Positions 45,501 through 55,439 of a DNA stretch of 64,000 nt are shown here, in pieces. Each line of letters opens with the position of its first letter. Position 1 is the first letter of the stretch. Location: NCBI GenBank assembly GCA_963693305.1, contig OY855914.1, positions 25,774,472 to 25,838,471 on the forward strand. The letters run 5' to 3'. The DNA is from Meandrina meandrites (taxonomy: Eukaryota > Cnidaria > Anthozoa > Scleractinia > Meandrinidae). A program made the position numbers and the translations under genes. The notes below the pieces were generated by a model, which saw only the letters and a list, made by a program, of their open reading frames with translations, made no database searches and was not told where the DNA came from.

Positions 45501-45573
45501 CTTTCGATTCACACAAGTCCTCCAACACGACCGCGGCCGAATGACTATATGACGTCACACGTAACGTCATCAT
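45501..45573 (-). other. Exon-like fragment with CRE-type motif
   Basis: The minus strand ATGATGACGTTACGTGTGAC opens a 24-codon frame ending at AAAG|GTAAGA in phase 1. A perfect CRE palindrome TGACGTCA lies at 45550-45557. It could be a first exon or only a promoter-like element. No gene on this strand is known to use it. Confidence 0.2.
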
Positions 45574-46237
45574 GCAAGCACGGGGGCATAAATCATAGTT
45601 GCCATGAAAACCATGACGTGATTAAGTCAATTAGTTACGATCTGACGATAAACAAAGGAGGCACTTGAAAGCTGTTAATTAAGCTCTTGTTGAGTTTAAA
45701 ACCCGGCTTTGAAAGTGGTATACAAGTCAATGAAATCGAACTGCCTCAAATGCGTTGCAAGTTATGCGTTATGATTGCAAACAAAGATCCGAAATTCTAA
45801 ACTTAACAAGCACCTGAACGGCGTGCGCAAAGAATTGATAGTAAAACCGGATGTTTTTCACTTTTCTACCAAATGGAAATTAAACTGCGACCGACCTACT
45901 GTAAAAGTTACTTTGATTGTTTTAGATTAGCGCTTTTCCACAACTGTCAAAAATGTGTGTTATATACGTACGTGAGCAACTGACAACAAATTTTAATTAA
46001 CAAATCCATGCCGCAGGACAGGTCAACATAATTCCTTTGTACAGTGGGGTAACTCACTGACCCATTAAAAACTGACTGACCAATCATCAAGCAAGCATGT
46101 CGAACACAGTTTGTGGAAAGACTACACAAGAATTAACCCAAAACAAACACTGCGTCGACTTGTGACACTACACGAGTCACTGAATACCACAGTGCGAATG
46201 ATTTTAGAGGGTGGCCCAGACTGGATGAAGCTACAGC

Positions 46238-47074
46238 ATGAATGCACAGTTTGGAAAACAAAGAAGCGTAAAATCCGTTGTTTTATGCGCGAGTTTTGAT
46301 CGTAAACTACGCGCCGACACTTTGAACGCACGCGAAAATATGAAGCTCGAAAAACAGCATCGCGACATTGAAGTGTTTAAGAATAATGTCGAGAAAACAC
46401 ACATGGCTGAAAAGAACAGAGTGAAATCACGAATGCAAAGTTTGCGCAAAAGCGTCCTTTGCCGTGCACAATCGAACGACAGTGGTTCATCTTCGGCGAG
46501 TACGAAAATGAACGAGGAAAGTGTTCATCTTCCAAAGCTTCCAAGCCCGACGGAAAACGGCAGGAAAATGACGACGGAATTAGACTACAGCAAATCAGTG
46601 CCGGATTTACATTCGCTCTGTGCAGAAAACGGACACAATTTGACTCACCTTCCTACAATAGAGTTCACTAACAGCCCTGGGGGCAGACGACGAATATTAG
46701 TCAAAGAGCATAACGAGAGGAACTTGAAAAGCCAACGATCACATCGTACAAGGACTCAATCACATGGCGCGGTTGAAGATTTAAATTATAATCTGAAGTA
46801 TCCACTTGAAGCTAACGGGATAGTGCTTCAATCTACGGAAGAGGAATGTTACAAAACGACGATTTCTAACCGAAAAGACCTACTGGATGTGGATTCTTTC
46901 CAGCCCAAGGGATTCTGCAGATTGTCTTCACGAAGGCGAAGTTTAAGCACCGGCGACATTAGCTTAGCCGAGAGAATTAACTCCTTTCTTGAAAGTATTG
47001 AAAATACCCGACTGGTAGACTCATCAGAAAGCTTCAGCGGTTCTAATTCAGAAGACGAAAAGGAAAGCGTTTAA
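46238..47074 (+). CDS. Unrecognised intronless protein, 278 aa, basic and Ser-rich
   Basis: One uninterrupted frame of 278 codons from ATG 46238 to TAA. An in-frame TGA lies 12 nt upstream, so this is the first usable ATG of the frame. The N-terminal third is highly charged (about residues 20-70, rich in Lys, Arg and Glu with Leu/Met spacing, compatible with a helix). The middle and C-terminus look disordered, with Ser-rich runs, several Arg-rich motifs (GGRRRILVKE; LSSRRRSLSTGD) that resemble basophilic kinase sites, and an acidic Ser-rich tail (SSESFSGSNSEDEKES). There is no signal peptide, membrane segment or known catalytic motif. I do not recognise the family. A spliced 5' UTR is possible but not seen. 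Length and composition argue strongly against chance. Confidence 0.72.
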   Translation: MNAQFGKQRSVKSVVLCASFDRKLRADTLNARENMKLEKQHRDIEVFKNNVEKTHMAEKNRVKSRMQSLRKSVLCRAQSNDSGSSSASTKMNEESVHLPKLPSPTENGRKMTTELDYSKSVPDLHSLCAENGHNLTHLPTIEFTNSPGGRRRILVKEHNERNLKSQRSHRTRTQSHGAVEDLNYNLKYPLEANGIVLQSTEEECYKTTISNRKDLLDVDSFQPKGFCRLSSRRRSLSTGDISLAERINSFLESIENTRLVDSSESFSGSNSEDEKESV

Positions 47075-47811
47075 CGATAAAGAAATGTAAAGCTTTAGTT
47101 TTACTCATCGCGGACTCGACATGGCTGGTTTACCTGCGAAATTAAAAGATATAAGCTTTTTCGAAAAAAAGTCGATTGCAAGCGTAAAGGCTGCTTGGAA
47201 AGTTAACCTACAAATTTAATAGTCGCATCAAAACTTTTTTTTTATGTAATACTGTATTTGTCTTGTTTTCTAAAAAAACGCATTTTGTCTAACCTTTTGC
47301 CCAGTACCGGAAAGAAAATGATAGTCTGTAAGATTCAAGTTGGTATTGAAAATTCGTCATTGCCCTTCACAAAGTATCAAAAACTCTTAACTTGCATTGC
47401 GTGTCGCTGAAAATATCGGCGAAGACTATATGTATTCATTTAAGGGCCGTACAAACTAAATATTTTTAAGATTGTAAAGGTAAAGGGTTATAACTTTGTT
47501 GTTTTTACTCGGTGAATCTTTGGTCAGATTCCTGACTTGATTACACTCTTTTCGGTGGCAATCTACTGATAGATATATCATAAGAAACATATTTGCAATT
47601 AGCTGTTAATTAGTTCCAAAAATCATTCCTTAGCTTTGCGTGTTTACCAAAGGATTACCATTTTTACGTAAGTGCGACGTAATTGTCATAAAAAGACCGT
47701 GTAATTCAAAATTGTGACGAAACTAATCTCATAATCGCTTCTCGATTTCTCGATTTTATTGTTCCAAAATGAACTCATCGACACTTTGGGATTTAATTTT
47801 TCTTTGATTTA

Positions 47812-47817
47812 AATAAA
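47812..47817 (+). terminator. Possible polyadenylation signal AATAAA for the 46.2 kb gene
   Basis: AATAAA lies about 740 nt after the stop codon of the 278-aa gene, on the same strand, and is followed by T-rich sequence. I did not notice a canonical hexamer nearer, but assignment by position alone is weak. Confidence 0.35.
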
Positions 47818-48549
47818 TTCCTTTTCGCTCGGAGTTTTGACTTTGTTTTCATCGTCTATAAATTGTTGAATGTTCTTGAATCACCAAGGGACCAAATGTT
47901 TACATAAATTGTTCTTCGGCTCAATAAGCACTGCATGACATTTAAAAAGAGCGTGTTAAACGTCACGCTTCCAAAAATTTACTTCTATACTTTGGTCTCA
48001 ATTATTTGAAAAAGGCAAATAACACCTCATGAAGTACTATGCAATAGTTTTGACATGACCCCACACAACGATTTTAGCCAAAAGTTAAAACCATTTTAAT
48101 AAATTGTATATTTTAACCATCCGAATATAAAATTAACGAACAAGCGAAAGAAACAGCATCGCGAAATAGCTTGCACTAGATTTTGGCCAGCTGAATCCGA
48201 AAAGTAACGGGGATCGGTCCTTTAGGAATTCTACGGTATGTAACTGATGCATGAAACTTGTGACAGTGGTGCAATAAAAAAGAAAAGAAATAATATTTAG
48301 TATCAGCGCTACAGAAAATAGACACAACTCATGTGTTCAGCTACTTTTCAGTTTCACATTTTATTGGCTCTTCATTACACTATTTCATTACATGTTATAA
48401 AAATTCAGAACAAAAAACTGACCTGCTAAAACCTTAGCTTACAGATAGAAAATACAATTTTGATTTAATATCGATTTAATTTTTGACTTAATATTTGCCT
48501 ATGTTTAATTTTGATGAATTAAAAAATCTAAATTTCATATACTGTTTAA

Positions 48550-48947
48550 AGGGAACCTCCATTCTTACGACAAGTTGACGTTGGATTCTTTGAAATAATG
48601 CCTAATTTCCAAATCTTACAGGTAAAGAGACAAATAACATTTAATAGTAACAAAAGGTGGAATAGTTTGTGGTTTTATAATTTCCCGCCCGCCGCCATTT
48701 TGGATTTTATGACGTGTAATGGTTGCCTTATTGTTTCACACAAAAGAGTCTCTGCTTGCAAACAATAGCGGCAACCATAACACGTCATAAAATCCAAAAT
48801 TGCGGCGCCCGGGAAATTTAGAAGCCATAAACTTTTCCATTTACTGTTATTATTGAATGTTACCTCTCCATTGACCTGTAAAGTTTGGAATTTAGGAATT
48901 ATTTCAAACAATTCAAACTCTTCTTGTCGTAAGAGTGGAGGTTCCCT
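48550..48947. mobile_element. 398-bp foldback element with TTAA target duplication
   Basis: Ends AGGGAACCTCCATTCTTACG and CGTAAGAGTGGAGGTTCCCT are inverted, and long arms extend through GGATTTTATGACGTGT and ACACGTCATAAAATCC. TTAA flanks both sides (48546-48549 and 48948-48951), the target of piggyBac and Kolobok groups. It is non-autonomous with no transposase frame. Confidence 0.82.
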
Positions 48948-51316
48948 TTAAAGTAGGTTCAACGATACTATGCTAAATAAACCAATAACAGTTACGAGTT
49001 GTTTTTAAGTATAGTTTCCATCTTGTTATTCCTGGCTGTAATTAGTTCTATTTTGTATATAGCTGTAAGTTTAGTTTTTAGTAGCGGCAAGCTTCTTGGA
49101 GGGGGAGCTACAATATGAAAGGGACGGGAATGCTGGTCGGAAGAATCTGAATTAAACCTCTAAAGGAGATCAACCTGGGCGGGGCTCAAGCTTTCTTGAT
49201 TCCTAAAAGATATCGGGTGCTTACAATTTGTCGCAAGGAAGCAGTTGGGACTACCATTGTATAGTGGTAAGATTTTTCTCGAAATCAGCAAAGCAACCGA
49301 AAGAGATGCTGCTTACCATTTGCAGAATTCCTGTTATTTATTTTTGTTGATAGGAGGCTGGCACTGAGAAACCGTGAAAATGGTAAGGAAATTTCCGATG
49401 TTCCTTTCCGAACGGAAAAAGATGAGTACCTCTGGAGGTAGTCCACGATTTCTGAGTGTATTTTTCGGGAGATCACTGTTCCATTTGATTTTCAACCGAA
49501 CTTTCCGGATGTTTTTGGCTAAATGGTAAGTACTCACCATTTTCACATCTGATTGATCAAGATCCCCAGCACAGTGTGACAGTGTACTTTTTTTTCCCGT
49601 GCATCCCTAAACAAAATCTCCAGGGGAAAATATTTGCGTTTTGTCCTGAACACCCGAAGTGAGAACAAAGTCCGTAATTCGCAGCGCTAAGCGAGACGAC
49701 CAGCATACCCGGTCATTATCATACTGGAGTTCCCTCCTGGGGTCAAGCTTCGCTTAACAATCTTACATCGACAACAATGAAATATTTGTTTCCTATAATA
49801 ACTAACTATATGATTAAAAAGTTTATCATGTTCGACTTTATGTGACAAGTTATGTCTTTACTTTATCAAAAAGATTTCAATAAACATTTCTGGCAACTTG
49901 AGAAGCAGACTTGTGCCCAGTCGCTATTTGATGTTTTTGGTGCGAGAGAGAACTGAAAACTAGAGTGGATGAAGGTGCGCGAGAAGTCACAGGAAGAGAC
50001 CAAGGGACAGAATCCTTCGTGTCTTCCCGTGACTCCCGGCGTGCCTCAACCCACCTCATAACCAATCTCGTACAAAGAAGACATAAATAGAGACTGGTAC
50101 AGGTCTGTATCTGGAAATTGCGTTTTCTCTCTCTCCCACTTTTTCAGACATTTATCACAGGGCTTGTTTTGACATTTGACACGATTATAGTACATGGATC
50201 GGCCCAGATACGGTACACGTTAAGCAGCCCGACAGTAATTAAAGCCCCCTACCCTCCCCTTCCCTCAACCCCACCAAAAGAAGCGTTTTCCTTTAAAAGA
50301 AGCGATATATAGACTATAATCCAAACCAACGAGAAATCGACCTGGATAGGCTTTTCGGTTCCCACGGGACCTGTTATCCCTATCACTTACCCGGTTTCGA
50401 TTCGGTTCAGTTTTGGACAAACGAAAATTTAGAGCTAGTTTTGGAAGTGCTTCCTCCCCTTCCACTCCCTTACCCCCAACCCTACCCCCTCCCTCCCCCA
50501 CCAACCCACTTTTCCATTTTAAATTAAAACTACGTGTATCTCACCCGTTCGCGATTCTTACGAAATATTTTCAATTATTATAGTGGAAAAACCCTTGCAA
50601 ATCAGTTTGAAATAAAAACTGTTGCTTGAAAAAAATATAAATGTTATGCTTTTAAAAGATAATAAACGAAAATGAAAATCAACGCTGTTTTTGTTTCTTT
50701 ACATTGTAATCGCAGGAATTCCTTCAGGCATGATCATTGCTTGATTTTGTCTGCATGGAGTCCTCCACTGATAAAAGTCTTTTCTTCCTACAACAACAAA
50801 AAAGGCAAAACTGAATTTAAGGAAAATTGATCGAAAAGGTTCATCACTGTATTAGAATTTCCCATTAAGTCTTTTCAAAAAGTTAAAGCAGAGTTAGTTT
50901 CAACCTTTCATCCCAGCTGATAATGAAGTCGGCCCGACACACTACTTCATATTTTGACTTCTAGCACTGTCCAAAAATTGAAATGTCAGATATTAGGCCG
51001 GAAAAAGGTCTGAACTGAAAAGACTTTCTTTGCTTATTGAAAATTGTTATTAAACAGATAGATGCTTTTGAAAGAAACCACTTTAATTTTGTAGACAGAT
51101 CACAAAAATACGTGATCTGATCACCTCCCAACAAATGTTTTGGCTTTAGAAAATATCTCAACAACAGGAATTTAGTTGAAGCGACACGGTAACATTCTCA
51201 ACCCGACTTCATAAGATGCAATGAAATGAAAGATACTTTCAACTTGGATTTAACTCACACCGAAAACTAACTAACCAAAATCATGAAATGTTTTCTTCGC
51301 TATGTTAAACTTACTT

Positions 51317-54300
51317 TTATTTTCTGAAGTCAAATGTCACGTTATCTCCAATCACCATAAACGGGGCCCACTCGGAAACCTTGGTAAAACCGTTATCTCT
51401 CATCCACTTCATAGCCTCGTGAAAAGAATCACTGGCGCTTTCCCCGCGAACAAGGTGCTCGTAAAAACAACTCATGAACTGCTTTGTTGCGCAGTCTTCT
51501 AAGGCCCAAAGTGCCACCAACACTGAGCGTGCACCAGATCCTAAGAACGCACGAGCGATTCCAACAGCTCCCTCCGCCCTAATTTGTCCACGGCCACTGT
51601 GACAGCAACTCAGTACTACCAGTTTAGCTCGCAGCTGAACTTTTGAAATGTCAGACATTTTCAAAAGGTAGTCGTCTTCTTGTGGAATCTCAACAGAAGA
51701 ACTTGGAGGGGAAAGCGCAATTTCTCCTCTTTCAGCATCGCCATGTGCAGCAAAATGTATCAGACTCACAGAAGCTATCCTTTCAAGTACCACCTGCTTC
51801 GTTGCGTGCTGCCCTAACAAAGGCTGAACGCCCAGCAGTCGTCCAATCATTTCTGCTTCCTCTCTTGCACCAGACAATGGATAAAAATTTCTGTAGAGAC
51901 GTCCGTGTAAAATCACCTGACCAACATCAGGATCACCCACTATCAGAGCACCAGTCTGACTGTGATGGTCTGCGGGACTGTCCTGAATGAGCTTGAGAGT
52001 GGTCAATGAAGGAACGATGCGAATCCTGAAAGTCTCGGATAAATACTTTCCATTTTTATCAAGTAAAGCTGCAAATGGAACACGAAACATGTTGCGATCA
52101 GGAACAATGATGATTTCAGGCTCGTCAAGTAAGTCGGACACAGGATTGATGAGCATTTCGTGGAACAAAGTTAAACTCGGTTCCGGTTTTTTTCATCCTG
52201 TCCCTCTCTCAAAGCTGCGTGGCTCTCCTCCTGAGAAGAATCAGTTTCAGCCGGCTCGGTGCCATTTAAAGACCGATCTTCGCAAACCTCCTCCGGCAAA
52301 ATACCAAAGCTGCGAAAACTTTTAGCCATGATAGCAAAAAATTCATCCAAATTTTCAGCTGGCTGTGTTAATCTTTTGTAAAGAGTATTTTTATCGACTG
52401 TCATTTCTCGTAAAGAAATGACTCCGCTTGTCTTGAGAATCCATAAAAATATTCTTTGAGCATGATAAGAAATGTACAGACAAGTGCAGTTGGTTTGTTT
52501 CGTCATGACATTTTCAATGCCAATCCATGATTGCGGGTCAGCTGATATGTGTGTTTCAGCGGAGTACTGAGTTGCCATCAGGTCTGCTAGGGCTCTAGCC
52601 CGTCCCAGCTCTGCAACATACAGAGCATGGTTGTGAATTCCAGCATCACAAAACAATTTACTGAGCCTCTTGTAGGGAAAATCATGTATGTCCGCGAAAG
52701 ATATGTTGATTTCATCGTTGTCTGTATTAAAACCTCGCATTTCTTCACATTTTTCAATACTTCGTAAGAGAAAGCAAAGAGCCTCCTCGAACTTTTCTTG
52801 CGATAGCTTCCAAAATGCAAGATAAAACAGTAACAATGATACTCCATTTCACCTTGTCTAATACCTTTTTTTATTGAAAGAGCCTTCTCAAGATATTCTT
52901 CGGCTGAGACGTATTCAGCGAGCGAGTGACACGCCTTTCCTAGTTGTAAGTAACTGGCTGCTTCCAGATCTTTGTTACCAATTTCAATTGCGATCGCAAG
53001 TGCTCTTTCATAGAACATTTTAGCCTTGAAATTATCGCCAAGAGATTCATCTAGACTTCCAAGTTGTGAGTAAATTCCTGCTTCTTTGGCTTTGCAACCA
53101 ATGTTAATTGCGATCGCAAGTGCTTTGTTCAAATGTTTTTTACTTTCTCTATATTTTTTAAGGCATCGATAATCGTTTCCCAGGTTTCCGTAAGTTGTTG
53201 CTTCTCCTTCTCTGTCACCAATTTTTATGTCGATCGCAAGTGCTTTCTCGTGATAATCTTTAGCCTTGACATAGTCACCAAGATATAGAAACAGAGTCCC
53301 TAGGTTTCCGTAATTTTCTGCTTCTCCTGCTCTGTCACCAATTTCCATGCTGATCGCAAGTGCTTTCTCAATATATTCTTTAGCCTTGACATAGTCACCG
53401 AGAGATTCAAGCACAGTTCCTAGGTTTCCGTAAATTCGTCCTATTGCTGCTCTGTCACCAATTTTCATGCTGATCGCAAGTGCTTTCTCATGATATTCTT
53501 TAGCCTTGACGTAGTCACCGAGAGATTGAAACACAGTTCCTTGGTTTCCGTAATTTGCTGCTTTTCCTGCTCTGTCACCAATTTCAATGCTGATCGCAAG
53601 TGATTTCTCGAGATATTCTTTAGCCCTGACGTAGTCGCCGAGAGATTGAAACACAACTCCCAGGTTTTCGTAATTTGCTGCTATTCCTGCTCTGTCACCA
53701 ATTTCCATGTTGATCGCAAGTGATTTCTCGTGATATTCTTTAGCCTTGACGTAGTCACCGAGAGATTGAAACACAGTTCCTAGGTTTCCTAAGTTTCTAG
53801 GTTTTGCTGCTATTCCTGCTCTGTCACCAATTTCCATGTTGATCGCAAGTGCTTTCTCTAGATATTCTTTAGCCTTGACATAGTCACCAAGATTTTGAAA
53901 CACATTTCCTAGGTTTTCGTAATTTGCTGCTATTCCTGCTCTGTCACCAATTTCCATGCTGATCGCAAGTGATTTCTCGAGATATTCTTTAGCCCTGACG
54001 TAGTCGCCGAGAGATTTAAACACAACTCCCAGGTTTTCGTAATTTGCTGCTATTCCTGCCCTGTCACCAATTTCCATGTTGATCGCAAGTGATTTCTCGT
54101 GATATTCTTTAGCCTTGACGTAGTCACCGAGAGATTGAAACACAGTTCCTAGGTTTCCTAAGTTTCTAGGTTTTGCTGCTATTCCTGCTCTGTCACCAAT
54201 TTCCATGTTGATCGCAAGTGCTTTCTCGTGATATTCTTTAGCCTTGACGTAGTCACCGAGAGATCGAAACACATTTCCTAGGTTTTCGTAATTTGCTGCT

Positions 54301-55439
54301 ATTCCTGCTCTGTCACCAATTTCCATGTTGATCGCAAGTGCTTTCTCGTGATATTCTTTAGCCTTGACATAGTCACCGAGAGATTCAAACACAGTTCCTA
54401 GGGTTCTGCAATTTGCTTTTATTCCTGCTGTGCAACCAATTTCCATTTTGATCGCAAGTGCTTTCTCGTGATATTCTTTAGCCTTGACATATTCACCAAG
54501 AGATTGAAACACAGTTCCTAGGTTTCCGTAATTTACTGCTATTCCCGCTCTGTCACCAATTTCCATGTTGATCGCAAGTGCTTTCTCTACATATTCTTTA
54601 GCCTTGAAATAGTCACCGAGAGAATGAAAAACAGTTCCTAGGTTTCCGCAAAATGCTGCTATTCTTGCTCTGTGACCAATTTCCAGGCTGATCGCAAGTG
54701 CTTTCTCGTGATATTCTTTAGCCTTGACATATTCACCAAGAGATTGAAACACAGTTCCTAGGTTTCCGTAATTTACTGCTATTCGTGCTTTGTCACCAAT
54801 TTCCATGTTGATCGTAAGTGCTTTCTCTAGATATTCTTTAGCCTTGACATAGTCACCAAGATATTGAAACACATTTCCTAGGTTTCCGTAATTTACTGCT
54901 ATTCCGTCTCTGTCACTAATTTCCATGTTGATCGCAAGTGCTTTCTCGTGATATTCTTTAGCCTTGACATAGTCACCGAGAGATTGTAACACAGTTCCTA
55001 GGGTGTGATATGCGATTGCTTCTTCTCTTTTGTCCCCATTTTCTCTCATGATAGTGATTACTCTTTCAGTAAGTTCTTTTGCTTCAACATACTTATATTG
55101 ATTCAGATATCTTTGCGCCAGTTTTATGCTAAGCTTTCCTTCGGAGACTGTGTAACCACACTCGCAGAAAATGGCGAGAAGTTTCTTGCCATATGTTATA
55201 GCACTTGTGTTATCGTGGATAAGGCTGTACGCTTCGAACATTGTATTGTAGAATGCTTCATAAATCGTGTCAATTAATTTGCCAAATTGCTGTTTTATAC
55301 TCGGTGCTTTATTGTTTACCATAATCAAGCTTTCCTTGCATAACTCAATGGCTTTCAGTGCACGACCGGTGTTGAGAAGGAAAGTGGCAACAGCTAAGGC
55401 TATACCAAGGGCTACTATAATTTCTTCTATGTTGTTCAT
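51317..55439 (-). CDS. TPR-CHAT protein (TPR28-like), long TPR array plus caspase-like CHAT domain; two frameshifts
   Basis: Reading leftward from ATG 55439: a helical N-terminal segment (LLNTGRALKAIELCKESLIM; SLIHDNTSAITYGKKLL), then about 18 TPR units of 40 residues. The TPR consensus is NYGNLGTVFQSLGDYVKAKE followed by YHEKALAINMEIGDRAGI. Next come a linker (ALYVAELGRARALADLM; QSWIGIENVM; FLWILKTSGV; SFRSFGILPEEVCEDRSL) and a CHAT domain (EIIIVPDRN; TGALIVGDPDVG; SLIHFAAHGDAERG; LVVLSCCHSGRGQ; GARSVLVALWALED), ending at TAA 51317-51319. The His (51743-51745) and the Cys pair (51602-51607) of the protease dyad are present. The frame shifts by one base near 52810-52850 and again at an A7 run (52187-52193). 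The gene is therefore either a young pseudogene or intact with assembly indels. An acceptor TTTTTTAG at 55473-55480 with open frame beyond the ATG suggests an upstream, probably 5' UTR, exon. CHAT proteins are peptidases or derived scaffolds; the substrate is unknown. Confidence 0.88.
52187..52193 (-). other. Homopolymer frameshift between TPR linker and CHAT domain
   Basis: The minus strand has seven A residues in GATGAAAAAAACCGG. With this count the upstream frame runs into TAA at 52171-52173. The CHAT frame, which reads continuously as PEPSLTLFHEML, lies one base off. A single missing A would explain the break, so an assembly error is as likely as a mutation. Confidence 0.8.
52800..52860 (-). 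other. Second frameshift, between the last TPR unit and the linker
   Basis: The TPR frame reads EKALSIKKGIRQGEMEYHC and then loses family resemblance. The following frame, offset by one base, picks up as YLAFWKLSQEKFEEALCFLL. Going back, that frame is closed by a TGA just upstream, so the shift must lie within about 40 nt. There are no splice sites that would explain it as an intron. Confidence 0.7.
53584..54234 (-). repeat. 369-bp internal duplication inside the TPR array (three TPR units)
   Basis: Blocks 53584-53865 and 53953-54234 are nearly identical at 369-bp spacing. They share the odd nine-base insertion that encodes AAKPRNLGNLG, the KSLAI variant helix and the YVRAKEY variant. The spacing equals three TPR units plus that insertion (123 codons), so the duplication kept the frame. 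This marks recent unequal exchange or slippage in the array. Confidence 0.85.

Larger units (their letters stand above)
47075..51316. other. Region between the 278-aa gene and the TPR-CHAT gene
   Basis: The start is probably 3' UTR of the + strand gene. A TTAA-flanked foldback element occupies 48550-48947. A minus-strand acceptor (GTTGTTGTAG) near 50789 followed by about 60 nt of exon-like sequence, together with a GTAAGT directly after the CHAT stop, suggests a spliced 3' UTR exon of the TPR-CHAT gene. Nothing else is convincing. Confidence 0.4.

Noticed and set aside
51643..52325. Plus-strand frames opposite the CHAT domain
   Set aside because: Antisense shadows of a gene with clear family motifs on the minus strand.
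53584..55000. CRISPR-like array of regular repeats
   Set aside because: The 120-bp periodicity is coding TPR units with codon-level variation, not short repeats with spacers.
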